Shown here: in pieces, positions 25,555 through 37,962 of the stretch | How positions within the stretch are numbered: the first letter of the stretch is position 1 | Layout of the letters: each line of letters opens with the position of its first letter | Assembly (NCBI RefSeq): GCF_009696685.2 | Contig: NZ_CP102355.1 | Span: forward strand, 682,001-746,000 | Length of the DNA stretch: 64,000 bases | Reading direction: 5' to 3' | Source: Paracoccus sp. SMMA_5_TC | GTDB lineage: Bacteria > Pseudomonadota > Alphaproteobacteria > Rhodobacterales > Rhodobacteraceae | Position numbers and translations under genes: made by a program | Notes under the pieces: generated by a model | What the model saw: only the letters and a program-made list of their open reading frames with translations | Databases searched by the model: none | Told to the model about the DNA's origin: nothing

Positions 25555-26352
25555 CTATTCCCTGACCAGCAGCACGCCCGGGGCATAGGCGATGAAGAAC
25601 GGGTTCTCGAAACCGGGCTTGCCATAGAGCAGCGGACTGTGGTCGTCGAAACGCACCACTTCGCCCCCGGCCGCGCGCAGCACCGCATCGCCCGCGGCGG
25701 TGTCCCATTCCATGGTCCGGCCCAGACGCGGGTAAAGATCCGCCTCGCCGGTGGCGACCAGGCAGAATTTCAGCGACGAGCCGGCCGAGGTCAGGTCGCG
25801 CACCGCATAGCGGTTGATGTATGCGTCCGTCGCCGCATCGCGGTGCGATTTCGAGGCCACCACCATCAGCCCGCGATTGTCCGGCATCGAATTGACGCCG
25901 ATGGGGGTCAGGGCGCCCGGCTGCGCGCCAAAGGGGCCCTGCTCCTCGACCGCGCCCCCCTGGCCGGTGGTATAGAACAGTCGCCCCCGCGCCGGGGCAT
26001 AGACCACCCCCAGCCGCGGCACCCCGTCCTGGACAAAGGCGATGTTGACGGTGAAATCGCCGCGGCGCTGCACGAATTCCTTGGTGCCATCCAACGGATC
26101 GACGATGAAGAAGGTGTCAGGGCTTTGCGCGTGGGTCTCGGCCTGTTCCTCGGTCACCAGGGCGATATCGGGAAAGGCGGCCCTGAGTCCTTTCGAGATC
26201 AACGCATCTGCGGCCTCGTCGGCCTGGGTGACGGGCGATGCATCTGATTTGGCCCTGACCTGCAGATCCTCGTCGCGATAGATCGCCATGATTTCATCGC
26301 CGGCTTGCAGCGCCAGGCGCCGCATTTCGGAAATCATTTGATCGAATTGCAT
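25555..26352 (-). CDS. cysQ: 3'(2'),5'-bisphosphate nucleotidase
   Basis: A 265-residue inositol monophosphatase-superfamily enzyme that removes the 3' phosphate of PAP, the by-product of sulfotransferases and PAPS reductase. Metal-binding motifs are VTEEQ, the DPLDGTKEF motif (residues about 86-94) and EWDTAAGDAVL near the C-terminus. The ATG at 26352 has AAAGGA upstream. It leads the cysQ-kdsB-GT2 operon and lies in the same block as a sulfotransferase, fitting PAP removal during sulfation. Confidence 0.93.
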   Translation of the reverse strand: MQFDQMISEMRRLALQAGDEIMAIYRDEDLQVRAKSDASPVTQADEAADALISKGLRAAFPDIALVTEEQAETHAQSPDTFFIVDPLDGTKEFVQRRGDFTVNIAFVQDGVPRLGVVYAPARGRLFYTTGQGGAVEEQGPFGAQPGALTPIGVNSMPDNRGLMVVASKSHRDAATDAYINRYAVRDLTSAGSSLKFCLVATGEADLYPRLGRTMEWDTAAGDAVLRAAGGEVVRFDDHSPLLYGKPGFENPFFIAYAPGVLLVRE

Positions 26353-26490
26353 TGCATTTCCTTTCCGGCCGGCGGATCCAGGCGCCGTCCAGCCGATTGA
26401 ATACGGCATTCGCCTTTCTTATGATCGCGTGAACCCATCAGGGCAAGCGCCCGTATCCGCAGACCGATCCCGCAACCCCGCCGGTGCCCG

Positions 26491-27312
26491 ATGTTCGTCC
26501 AACGCCGCAATCGCAATCTGGCCCAGGCCGCGTTCACGACGCTGGCGCTGATCTATCATGTCACCGTCAACAACCTGCGCAAGGGCCACCGCAACGCGCT
26601 GGTGGGGCTGATCATGACCGTGGTTCAGGCGGTGGCGATGATCATGGGCTTTTATCTGATCTTTGCCTTGATGGGGGTGCGGCATGCCCCGATCCGCGGC
26701 GACTATCTGGTCTATATCATGACCGGGATCTTCATGTTCATGGCCCATTCCCAGGCCATCGGCGCGGTGGCCGGATCGGCCAGTCCGAACAATCAGATGA
26801 TCAAGCACGGGCCGATGAACACGGCGGTGCTGATCGCGGCCGCGGGGCTGGCGTCGCTTTACCGGCAGACATTTTCCTGTTTCGTGGTGCTGGCGGCCTA
26901 TCACTACCTGGTCCAGCCCATTCGCATAGAATCGCCTGCCGCCTGTTATGCGATGCTGCTGCTGGCCTGGTTTTCGGGCTGCTGCATCGGGTTGATCTTT
27001 CTGGCGCTGCGGGCGTGGTGGCCGCAACCGGCCCAGGTGCTGACCCAGGTCTATCAGCGATTGAACATGCTGTTTTCGGGCAAGATGTTCGTGGCCAATA
27101 CGCTGCCCGGCTTCATGCTGGGGATGTTTGCCTGGAATCCGCTGTTCCACATCATCGACCAGACCCGCGGATTTGCCTTCATCAACTATTCCCCGCGCAA
27201 TTCGTCGCTGGAATATCCGATCTATGCGACGCTGGCGCTGCTGATGGTGGGGCTGATGGCCGAATTCGTCACCCGGCGATCGGTGTCGCTGAGCTGGTCT
27301 GCCGGGCGCTGA
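26491..27312 (+). CDS. ABC-2 type permease, capsule-export (KpsM-like)
   Basis: A 273-residue inner-membrane protein with about six hydrophobic helices (for example residues 38-62, 70-90, 110-135, 150-172). Its N-terminus (LIYHVTVNNLRKGHRNALVGLIMTVVQAV) and the FAWNPLFHIIDQTRGFAF segment near the C-terminus are typical of polysaccharide ABC-2 permeases of the KpsM/Wzm type. Such permeases need a partner ATPase, but none lies beside it: dnaK follows. It diverges from cysQ across 138 bp, so the two may share a control region. Confidence 0.85.
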   Translation: MFVQRRNRNLAQAAFTTLALIYHVTVNNLRKGHRNALVGLIMTVVQAVAMIMGFYLIFALMGVRHAPIRGDYLVYIMTGIFMFMAHSQAIGAVAGSASPNNQMIKHGPMNTAVLIAAAGLASLYRQTFSCFVVLAAYHYLVQPIRIESPAACYAMLLLAWFSGCCIGLIFLALRAWWPQPAQVLTQVYQRLNMLFSGKMFVANTLPGFMLGMFAWNPLFHIIDQTRGFAFINYSPRNSSLEYPIYATLALLMVGLMAEFVTRRSVSLSWSAGR

Positions 27313-27352
27313 GATGGAACCATTGCGGCACCATTTTCGCCCGGCGCGGCCG

Positions 27353-27381
27353 CTTGCAGCCCGTCAGACCCCTACCTATAT
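27353..27381 (+). promoter_or_regulatory. Heat-shock (RpoH-type) promoter of dnaK
   Basis: CTTGCA at 27353-27358 and CCTATAT at 27375-27381 are separated by 16 bp, which fits sigma-32-type promoters of alphaproteobacteria (CTTG... and CNTATNT-like boxes). It lies 118 bp upstream of the dnaK ATG. The match is by eye. Confidence 0.55.
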
Positions 27382-27498
27382 AGCCCCCAGAACGTCGGAC
27401 AGGGCAGTTCGGCCCGGGTCCGGATCAATCAGGGATCGGGCTTCGGGGGCCTGTTGAGGACCCAAGGCCCAGCACATCGCCGCAAGAAAGGTTATTGC

Positions 27499-29415
<1,917 letters not shown>

Positions 29416-29432
29416 GCGCATGCAAACCCACC

Positions 29433-29465
29433 GGCCGGCCCGTCGCGGACCCGCACGGGCCGGCC
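29433..29465 (+). other. Hairpin between dnaK and dnaJ
   Basis: A perfect 11-bp stem (GGCCGGCCCGT/ACGGGCCGGCC) with an 11-base loop, and no following T-run. It is more likely an RNA processing or stability structure than a terminator, which would let dnaK be more abundant than dnaJ. Confidence 0.5.
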
Positions 29466-29495
29466 ATGTCTTGAAAGACCCCGGACGCGAACGAC

Positions 29496-30659
29496 ATGGC
29501 GAAACGTGATTACTACGAGGTGCTGGGCGTTGCACGGGGCGCCTCGGCCGAAGAAATCAAGAAGGCCTACCGCGCCAAGGCAAAGCAGTTGCACCCTGAC
29601 CGCAACAAGGACTGCAAGATGTCCGAGGCCGCGTTCAAGGAGGTGAACGAGGCCTATGACTGTCTGAAGGACGACCAGAAGAAGGCTGCCTATGATCGTT
29701 TCGGTCATGCGGCCTTTGACGGCGGCGGCGGTTTCAACGGGTTCGGTCGCGGCAATGGCCATACCGATTTCGGTTCGGCTTTCGCGGATGTGTTCGAGGA
29801 TCTTTTCGGCGACATGATGGGCCGGCGGCCCGGCGCTGGTGGCGGCCGCTCGCGCGCCAGCCGGGGTCAGGATCTGCGCTACAACCTGCGCGTCTCGCTG
29901 GAGGAGGCCTTTACCGGCGCGCAAAAGACGATCAACGTGCCGGGTTCTGTCGCCTGCGGCGCCTGCAACGGCACCGGCGCCGAAGGTGCGGTCGAGCCTG
30001 TCACCTGCCCCACCTGTTCGGGCATGGGCAAGGTCCGCGCCACCCAGGGTTTCTTTACCGTCGAGCGCAGCTGCCCGACCTGCAACGGCCACGGCCAGAT
30101 CGTCAAGAATCCGTGCAAGGAATGTCACGGCGCCGGCCGGGTGCAGCGCGACCGGTCGCTGTCGGTCAATATCCCTGCCGGGGTCGAGACCGGCACCCGC
30201 ATCCGTCTTGCCGGAGAGGGCGAGGCGGGAATGCGCGGCGGCCCGGCCGGCGATCTTTATATCTTCATCGAGGTCAAGGAGCACCCGATCTTCGTGCGCG
30301 ACGGTCGGATGCTGGCCTGCCAGGTGCCGGTCAGCATGGCCACGGCGGCCCTGGGCGGCGAAATCGAGGTGCCGACCATCGACGGCGGTCGCTCGCGCGT
30401 GCGGATTCCGGCCGGCACGCAATCTGGCCGGCAGTTGCGCCTGCGCGGCAAGGGGATGCCGCCGCTGCGCCACGGTCCCGGCATGAATGGCGAATCGGGT
30501 GACATGCTGATTGAACTGGTCGTGGAGACACCGGTGAACCTGACCCAGCGCCAAAAGGATCTGCTGCGCGAGTTCGAGGCGATCCAGGCCGACAATAACC
30601 CGCAAACCCAAGGGTTCTTTCACAAGATCAAAGGTTTCTGGGATGAGATGAAGGGGTGA
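29496..30659 (+). CDS. dnaJ: Co-chaperone DnaJ (Hsp40)
   Basis: A 387-residue protein with all class I DnaJ parts. The J domain contains the HPD motif (QLHPDRNKD, residues about 33-35). A Gly/Phe-rich linker ([18 protein letters not shown]) follows. Four zinc-binding repeats are [24 protein letters not shown] and CKECHGAG. The C-terminal substrate-binding domains end at residue 387. It stimulates DnaK ATPase and delivers unfolded clients. Confidence 0.98.
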   Translation: MAKRDYYEVLGVARGASAEEIKKAYRAKAKQLHPDRNKDCKMSEAAFKEVNEAYDCLKDDQKKAAYDRFGHAAFDGGGGFNGFGRGNGHTDFGSAFADVFEDLFGDMMGRRPGAGGGRSRASRGQDLRYNLRVSLEEAFTGAQKTINVPGSVACGACNGTGAEGAVEPVTCPTCSGMGKVRATQGFFTVERSCPTCNGHGQIVKNPCKECHGAGRVQRDRSLSVNIPAGVETGTRIRLAGEGEAGMRGGPAGDLYIFIEVKEHPIFVRDGRMLACQVPVSMATAALGGEIEVPTIDGGRSRVRIPAGTQSGRQLRLRGKGMPPLRHGPGMNGESGDMLIELVVETPVNLTQRQKDLLREFEAIQADNNPQTQGFFHKIKGFWDEMKG

Positions 30660-30705
30660 GCGCGCGTTAACCCTGCGTTCACCATTTTCATGTCAGCCTT
30701 GGGGC

Positions 30706-31497
30706 ATGACGACGAATCATGCCTTTCACGAAGCGCCCCTGCCCCTGTTCGGTGGCCCGGATCCGGTGGAAACACCCCTGGATGATGAGGCCGCACCGAC
30801 CGCGCTGGATCGTTCGGGCCGGCTGCCCAGTTATATCGCCGATCACCGGGCCCGGCTGCGGGAACGCTTCATGCAGGGTGGCGCCGAGGCGATGCCCGAT
30901 TACGAATTGCTGGAACTGGTGCTGTTCAGGGCCATCCCGCGTCAGGACGTAAAGCCGCTGGCCCGCAGGCTGCTCGAACGGTTCGGCGATTTCAACCGCG
31001 TCCTTTCGGCCCCCGCCGCCCGCCTGACCGAGATCAGAGGGGTCGGTCCTTCGGTGGTCCAGGAGCTCAAGATCGTCGAGGCAGCCGCGCAGCGACTGGC
31101 ACGGTCGCGCATCATTCACCGCCCGGTGCTGACCAGCTGGGATGCGCTGCTGGATTATTGCCACACCGCCATGGGGCATCGCGACATCGAACAGTTCCGG
31201 GTGCTGTATCTGGACCGCAAGAACGTCCTGATCGCCGACGAAGAGCAAGCCCGCGGCACGGTCGATCACGTGCCGGTCTATCCGCGCGAGATCATGCGCC
31301 GGGCGCTGGAACTGTCGGCCAGCGCGCTGATCCTGGTGCACAACCATCCTTCCGGAGACCCGACCCCCTCGCAAGCCGACATCGCGATGACCAACCGCAT
31401 CCTCGCCGCGGCCGAAGTGATGGGCATTGCGCTGCATGACCACCTCATCATCGGACGCGCCCGCGAATTGAGCTTTCGCAGCGAGGGGCTGATCTAG
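30706..31497 (+). CDS. radC: RadC family (JAB domain) protein
   Basis: A 263-residue protein: a helix-hairpin-helix-like N-terminal part (ADYELLELVLF-like DYELLELVLFRAIP, then LTEIRGVGPSVVQELK) and a C-terminal JAB1/MPN-type metalloprotease-like domain with HNHPSGDPTPSQAD, the family's metal-binding HxHx(7)SxxD-type motif. The name refers to an old repair assignment and the real role is uncertain. It follows dnaJ by 46 bp but is probably separate functionally. Confidence 0.92.
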   Translation: MTTNHAFHEAPLPLFGGPDPVETPLDDEAAPTALDRSGRLPSYIADHRARLRERFMQGGAEAMPDYELLELVLFRAIPRQDVKPLARRLLERFGDFNRVLSAPAARLTEIRGVGPSVVQELKIVEAAAQRLARSRIIHRPVLTSWDALLDYCHTAMGHRDIEQFRVLYLDRKNVLIADEEQARGTVDHVPVYPREIMRRALELSASALILVHNHPSGDPTPSQADIAMTNRILAAAEVMGIALHDHLIIGRARELSFRSEGLI

Positions 31498-31694
31498 CCG
31501 CAGGGGTGGCGGCACGACCACCGGCCCGCTGCCCCTCCGCGCCGGCACCAGCGATCGCACAGCGCAGCGAAAATCCCACACCTGCGGCCGCTTGCGCGAC
31601 CCGCAGGTGGCGCCGCCGCTGGACTGACGCGAAATTGAACGCTAGAACCGGCCGGGCGAGGGCTGTGTCCAGACACGGCCCGTCCCGTCATATC

Positions 31695-31710
31695 GCCCCG
31701 ATTTCGGGGC
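31695..31710 (+). promoter_or_regulatory. Small hairpin in the petA leader
   Basis: GCCCCG-ATTT-CGGGGC forms a 6-bp stem ending 6 bases before the GGAG Shine-Dalgarno (31717-31720) of the Rieske gene. It could affect translation initiation of the petABC transcript, or be the end of the radC message; no T-run follows. Confidence 0.4.
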
Positions 31711-31729
31711 ATTAATGGAGATCTGACCC

Positions 31730-33632
<1,903 letters not shown>

Positions 33633-33644
33633 GGAGAGGCACCA

Positions 33645-34958
33645 ATGACCTTGAGAACCGCTACGCTCACGGCTGTTGCTGCCCTGACCGTCGCCCTGGC
33701 AGGAGGCGCGCTGGCCCAGCAATCGGCAAGCGAGGCCCCGGCCGCAACGACAATGCCACCGGTCGAGGCCGCCGGCAGCCAGCCGGCTGAAACCCCTGCC
33801 GCCGAAGCCCCGGCTTCAGAGGCCGGTTCGCCGACGCCGCCCGCGGCAGAGCCTGCTGCCGAGGCAAACGACAGCGCAGCCGCCCCTGCAGCCGCTGAGC
33901 CGGCAGCGACCGAGCCGGCTGCTGCTGAACCGGCCGCCTCGGCCCCGGCAGAGCCTGCCGCTGGCGAAGCCGCTGTTGACGCGGTCTCCGCAGATCAGTC
34001 CGAGACCACGGATGTGATCGAAGGCACGCCGCAGCCCGAGCCCACCGACACTGCCGAGCAGGTCACCCCGGCCGAGGAAAATGCTCCGGCCGGAACGGTT
34101 GCCGAAACCGCGGTCGAGGAGGAATCCGCCGCCGAGCCGACCGCAACCGAAGAACCGCTGGCCGATGCGGCCGCTGCCCAGCCCGAGGAGGGTCATGGTG
34201 CCGCCGCGGGCGACGATGCCGCAGCAAGCCATGCGGCGCCGCATATCGAGGACGTATCCTTCAGCTTCGAGGGCCCGTTCGGCAAATACGACCAGTTCCA
34301 GCTTCAGCGTGGCCTGCAGGTCTATACCGAGGTCTGTTCGGCCTGCCACGGTCTGCGCTATGTGCCGATCCGCACCCTGGCCGATCCCGGTGGCCCGGCC
34401 CTGCCCGAGGATCAGGTGCGTGCCTATGCCGCGCAGTTCGACATCGCCGATGCCGAAACCGGCGAGGATCGTCCGCGCGTGCCGACCGACCATTTCCCCA
34501 CCGTTCTGGGCGAGGGGATGGGGCCGGACCTGTCGCTGATGGCCAAGGCGCGCGCCGCCTTCCACGGGCCTTACGGCACCGGCATCTCGCAACTGTTCAA
34601 TGGTATCGGCGGGCCGGAATACATCCACGCGATCCTGGTCGGCTACGACGGCGAAACCAAGGAAGAGGCCGGCAGCACCTTCTATCACAACGCCGCCTTC
34701 CCTGGCGGCTGGATCAAGATGCCGCAGCCGCTGACCGATGGTCAGGTCACCTATGAGGACGGGACCGAAGCCACCGTCGACCAGATGGCCAAGGATGTCG
34801 CCGCCTTCCTGATGTGGACGGCCGAGCCCAAGATGATGGACCGCAAGCAGGTCGGTTTCGTCTCGGTGCTGTTCCTGATCGTGCTGGCGGCGCTGCTGTA
34901 TCTGACCAACAAACGGCTGTGGTGGCCGATCAAGCACGGCGCGCGCAAGCCCGAGTGA
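33645..34958 (+). CDS. petC: Cytochrome c1 with long acidic Ala/Pro-rich extension
   Basis: A 437-residue protein (fbcC). A signal peptide (about 1-25, ending GGALAQQ) is followed by a roughly 170-residue stretch made mostly of Ala, Pro, Glu and Thr with repeated PAAEPAA-type units. The heme domain then begins near [26 protein letters not shown], with CSACH as the heme-c site; [13 protein letters not shown] [11 protein letters not shown] carries the likely axial Met. One C-terminal membrane anchor ([18 protein letters not shown]) ends the protein. The extension is known in Paracoccus and absent in most relatives; it helps dock cytochrome c552. Last gene of petABC. Confidence 0.97.
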   Translation: MTLRTATLTAVAALTVALAGGALAQQSASEAPAATTMPPVEAAGSQPAETPAAEAPASEAGSPTPPAAEPAAEANDSAAAPAAAEPAATEPAAAEPAASAPAEPAAGEAAVDAVSADQSETTDVIEGTPQPEPTDTAEQVTPAEENAPAGTVAETAVEEESAAEPTATEEPLADAAAAQPEEGHGAAAGDDAAASHAAPHIEDVSFSFEGPFGKYDQFQLQRGLQVYTEVCSACHGLRYVPIRTLADPGGPALPEDQVRAYAAQFDIADAETGEDRPRVPTDHFPTVLGEGMGPDLSLMAKARAAFHGPYGTGISQLFNGIGGPEYIHAILVGYDGETKEEAGSTFYHNAAFPGGWIKMPQPLTDGQVTYEDGTEATVDQMAKDVAAFLMWTAEPKMMDRKQVGFVSVLFLIVLAALLYLTNKRLWWPIKHGARKPE

Positions 34959-34985
34959 TCCGGGACCACACGCGAACCCGACCCG

Positions 34986-35011
34986 ACGCGCCCCCTTGCG
35001 GGGCGCGTTTT
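34986..35011 (+). terminator. Rho-independent terminator of petABC
   Basis: A perfect 9-bp stem (ACGCGCCCC/GGGGCGCGT) with a 5-base loop, followed by TTTT, 27 bp after the petC stop. It separates the operon from the kinase gene. Confidence 0.88.
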
Positions 35012-35079
35012 CCATTCGCACCACCCGTATGGACAAGACGCCTCTGCCAGTTTCTGATACGCGAAACGGGGGCGCGGTC

Positions 35080-35943
35080 ATGACCATCTATAATCTGGGT
35101 TCGATCAACATCGATCATGTCTATCGGCTGGCGCAATTGCCCCGCGCCGGCGAGACCTTGCATTCGCAGGGCTACACGCAGGGTTTGGGCGGCAAGGGCG
35201 CCAACCAGTCGGTGGCCGCCGCCCGGGCCGGGGCGCGCGTCGTGCATCTGGGCGCGATGGGGACGGGCGACGACTGGGTGCCGGCGCGGCTGGAGGCTGC
35301 CGGCGTTGACACGACCGCCATTCGCCGCCTGAGCGACCATGCGACCGGCCACGCCATCATCATGGTGGACGATCAGGGGGAAAACAGCATCATCCTGCAT
35401 GGCGGCGCCAATATGGCGCTGCCGGCAGACCTGCTGAAGGCACCGATCGCTGCGGGTGACATCCTGCTGATGCAGAATGAAACCAGCCTGCAGGCGGCTG
35501 CGGCGCGTCTGGCCCGGTCGAAAGGTGCGACCGTGATCTATTCGGCGGCGCCCTTCGGGCTTGATGCGCTGCAGGAGGTGCTGCCGCATGTCTCGATCCT
35601 GGCCATGAACGCGGGCGAGGCCGAACAGACCTTTGCCGCATTTGGCCAGGATCTGCCGGTCGGCGGAATGTTGATCACGCGCGGCGCCGAGGGGGCGGAA
35701 TACCGCGACCTGCGCAGCGGTCAGGTCTGGCGACAACCGGCCTTTGCCGTGCGACCGGTCGATACCACCGGCGCGGGCGACTGCTTTGCCGGCTGGTTCG
35801 CCGCCGGCCTGTCGCGGGGCGAGGACATGTCCAGCATCCTGCGCCATGCCGCTGCGGCCGCGGCCCTGCAGGTGACGCGACCCGGCGCCGGCGATGCCAT
35901 GCCCGACCGGGCCGAGGTCGCGGATTTCCTGAAGGCGCGTTGA
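35080..35943 (+). CDS. PfkB-family sugar kinase (ribokinase-like)
   Basis: A 287-residue kinase. It has the N-terminal ribokinase signature (NLGSINIDHVYRLAQLPRAGETL, then GLGGKGANQSVAAARAGARV) and the C-terminal DTTGAGDCFAGWFAAGL with the catalytic Asp and anion hole. The best guess is ribokinase, but related kinases act on other sugars or nucleosides. The ATG at 35080 is the one nearest to the conserved fold; the region upstream to 35012 is leader. The S49 peptidase starts 43 bp later. Confidence 0.88.
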   Translation: MTIYNLGSINIDHVYRLAQLPRAGETLHSQGYTQGLGGKGANQSVAAARAGARVVHLGAMGTGDDWVPARLEAAGVDTTAIRRLSDHATGHAIIMVDDQGENSIILHGGANMALPADLLKAPIAAGDILLMQNETSLQAAAARLARSKGATVIYSAAPFGLDALQEVLPHVSILAMNAGEAEQTFAAFGQDLPVGGMLITRGAEGAEYRDLRSGQVWRQPAFAVRPVDTTGAGDCFAGWFAAGLSRGEDMSSILRHAAAAAALQVTRPGAGDAMPDRAEVADFLKAR

Positions 35944-35986
35944 TGGGGGATTGCCGCGCCCGTTTCCGTTGCCTATCTGCTGGATC

Positions 35987-36787
35987 ATGGCATTTTCGTT
36001 TCTGAACCGTCCGGCGCATGTCGCCGTCCTGCGCCTGCAAGGCGCCATCGGTGCGGCCGGACGCGGCGGCGCCGGCCTGTCGGATGCCGCGCTGGCGCCG
36101 GTGCTGGAGCGCGCCTTCAAGCGGCGCAAGCCGGCCGCGGTGGCGCTGGCGATCAACTCGCCCGGCGGCTCGCCCGTGCAATCCAGCCTGATCGCCGCCC
36201 GCATTCGCCGCCTGGCCCAGGACCACGACGTGCCGGTGCATGGCTTTGTCGAGGATGTGGCAGCCTCGGGCGGTTATTGGCTGGCGTGCAGCGCCGATTA
36301 CATCTGGGTCGATGACAGCTCGGTCCTGGGCTCAATCGGGGTGATCGCGGCGGGCTTCGGCTTTCCGGAACTGATCCAGCGCTGGGGGATCGAACGGCGC
36401 GTGCATACCGCCGGCCGGTCCAAGTCGATGCTGGACCCGTTCCGCCCGGAAACGCCCGAGGATGTGGCGCGGCTGGAACGGCTGCTGACCCCGATCCACG
36501 ATGCCTTCAAGGCGCAGGTGCGGGCCCGCCGCGGCGCCAGGCTGGCGCAGGACCGCGACCTTTTCACTGGCGAAATCTGGGCCGGCGCCGATGCGGTCGC
36601 CCTGGGCCTGGCCGATGGCATCGCCCATCTGGTGCCGAAGATGCGCGAACTTTACGGGCCGCGGACGCGGTTTCTGACCTATGGCCAGCGGGTGCCGCTG
36701 CTGCGCCGCTTTGGCCTGTCGGCCGAGGATGTGCTGGGCACGCTGGACGAACGCGCGGCATTCGCCCGCTTCGGGGCACAGGGATGA
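35987..36787 (+). CDS. sppA: S49 family signal peptide peptidase
   Basis: A 266-residue serine-lysine protease of the short SppA/SohB-like kind. The nucleophile region is EDVAASGGYWLAC (Ser in SGGYW) and the base is likely the Lys in HTAGRSKSMLDPF. The oligomer-forming substrate-binding part NSPGGSPVQSSLIA and DDSSVLGSIGVIA are typical. It would cleave leftover signal peptides in the membrane. No clear N-terminal membrane anchor is present, which is unusual, though the apolar start (MAFSFLNRPAHVAVLRL) might associate with the membrane. The stop overlaps the next small gene (ATGA). Confidence 0.9.
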   Translation: MAFSFLNRPAHVAVLRLQGAIGAAGRGGAGLSDAALAPVLERAFKRRKPAAVALAINSPGGSPVQSSLIAARIRRLAQDHDVPVHGFVEDVAASGGYWLACSADYIWVDDSSVLGSIGVIAAGFGFPELIQRWGIERRVHTAGRSKSMLDPFRPETPEDVARLERLLTPIHDAFKAQVRARRGARLAQDRDLFTGEIWAGADAVALGLADGIAHLVPKMRELYGPRTRFLTYGQRVPLLRRFGLSAEDVLGTLDERAAFARFGAQG

Positions 36788-36894
36788 TCAAGACTGCCAT
36801 CCTGTGCCTGCTGATCCTGCTGGCGCTGGCGCTGCTGTCGGGGCCGGGCATGCGGCGGCTGCTGGCGAAGCTGCTGGGGATCGGGCGCAGATGA
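36784..36894 (+). CDS. 36-residue single-pass membrane peptide, coupled on both sides
   Basis: The ATG at 36784 overlaps the peptidase stop (ATGA) and its own TGA overlaps the ATG of the SDR gene (ATGA). The peptide is a Leu-rich hydrophobic helix at about residues 4-19 (TAILCLLILLALALLS) with a basic tail containing MRRLLAKLLGIGRR. Overlap coupling on both ends, a helical membrane span and a positive tail all argue for a real gene rather than a spacer. No family is recognised. It could adjust the peptidase or simply act as a coupler for translation of the SDR gene. Confidence 0.6.
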   Translation: MIKTAILCLLILLALALLSGPGMRRLLAKLLGIGRR

Positions 36895-37661
36895 CCGCAT
36901 TGGTGACCGGCGGCGGCCGGCGGCTGGGACGGGCGATGGTGTTGTATCTGGCCGGGCGCGGCCATGACGTGGCGATCCACTGCCACGGCTCGGTCGCCGA
37001 GGCAGAGGCGACCGCGGCCGAGGCGCGCGCCCTGGGGGTGCGGGCCGCGGTGCTGCAAGCCGATCTGCTGGACGCCGAGCAGACCGATGCGCTGCTGCCG
37101 CGCGCGCAGCAGGCCCTGGGACCGCTGGACGTGCTGGTCAACAATGCCTCGATCTTTGAATACGACAATATCCAGACCGCCAGCCGCGACAGCTGGGACC
37201 GGCATTTCGAATCGAACCTGCGCGCGCCCTTCGTGCTGACCCAGGCCTTTGCGCGCCAGGCTCCGCCTGCCGACCGCAGCGACCCCGAGCCACGGGCCCG
37301 GGCGTTGGTGGTGAACATGGTCGATCAGCGGGTGCTGAAGCCGACGCCGGAATTCATGACCTATTCGATTGCCAAGGCGGGGCTGTGGTGGCTGACACGC
37401 ACCTCGGCCCAGGCGCTGGCGCCCGACATTCGCGTGAATGCCATCGGCCCCGGCCCGACGCTGCGGGGCGCCCGGCAGTCCGAAGCCCATTTCGCCCGTC
37501 AGCGCGCCGCCACCATCCTGCAGCGAGGCGCTGCCGAGCAGGATATCTGCGCCGCACTGGGCTATCTGCTGGACGCGCCGTCGGTCACCGGACAACTGAT
37601 CTGCGTCGACGGCGGCCAGCACCTGGCCTGGCGCACGCCCGACGTGCTGGGCGTCGAATAG
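36891..37661 (+). CDS. Short-chain dehydrogenase, pteridine reductase-like
   Basis: A 256-residue SDR. The cofactor motif is VTGGGRRLGRA (TGxxxRxG, residues about 4-14), a pattern used by pteridine reductase/FolM-type, NADPH-dependent members. NNAS, then the catalytic YSIAK (Tyr, Lys) and the C-terminal Rossmann tail VTGQLICVDGGQHLAW complete it. It may reduce dihydromonapterin or dihydrofolate, but this needs activity data. Start overlaps the 36-residue gene. Confidence 0.85.
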   Translation: MTALVTGGGRRLGRAMVLYLAGRGHDVAIHCHGSVAEAEATAAEARALGVRAAVLQADLLDAEQTDALLPRAQQALGPLDVLVNNASIFEYDNIQTASRDSWDRHFESNLRAPFVLTQAFARQAPPADRSDPEPRARALVVNMVDQRVLKPTPEFMTYSIAKAGLWWLTRTSAQALAPDIRVNAIGPGPTLRGARQSEAHFARQRAATILQRGAAEQDICAALGYLLDAPSVTGQLICVDGGQHLAWRTPDVLGVE

Positions 37662-37962
37662 GTCCGGAACGGACCTTGCTGCGTCAAGTTGTCCACTTGC
37701 GGCGCAGCCATCACCAAAGCGTCACGATTCTGGCAAGAAATTCAGTCCATTGCGATGGCGAAGAAAAATTTCTTTTGTTTTCCGCTAGTTGTTTTACTGC
37801 CTAAATTTTGTGCAGATTGAGGAATCCCCAATAATTGCTTGCAGATCGCAGCTTGCTCCCAAGCTGATTCACAGACTTATCCACAGATTCCGTGGACAGG
37901 ATTCAGCTTGAACTTTCAGCGGCGAACTTGCAGCCCGGCCCCAGAATCACTTCATTGGCACC
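37662..37962. other. AT-rich noncoding segment upstream of uvrC
   Basis: A 301-bp gap, far more A+T-rich than its surroundings (for example around 37765-37815). It holds two tandem DnaA-box-like sites, an arm of inverted repeats around them, and no gene. It should also contain the uvrC promoter. Confidence 0.6.
37865..37885 (+). promoter_or_regulatory. Tandem DnaA boxes flanked by inverted repeats
   Basis: TTATCCACA at 37877-37885 is a perfect consensus box. TGATTCACA at 37865-37873 differs at one position from TTATTCACA and lies in the same orientation 12 bp away. The pair is flanked by CAAGCTGATTC (37860-37870) and GATTCAGCTTG (37900-37910), which are inverted with one mismatch. Confidence 0.6.

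Noticed and set aside
29433..29465. dnaK-dnaJ hairpin as a terminator
   Set aside because: No T-run follows on either strand and the two genes are expected to be co-transcribed; kept only as an RNA structure.
37662..37962. Chromosomal replication origin
   Set aside because: Only one perfect and one near-perfect DnaA box were seen and no dnaA, dnaN, hemE or parAB genes lie nearby, so a full oriC is not supported; kept as a DnaA-site finding.
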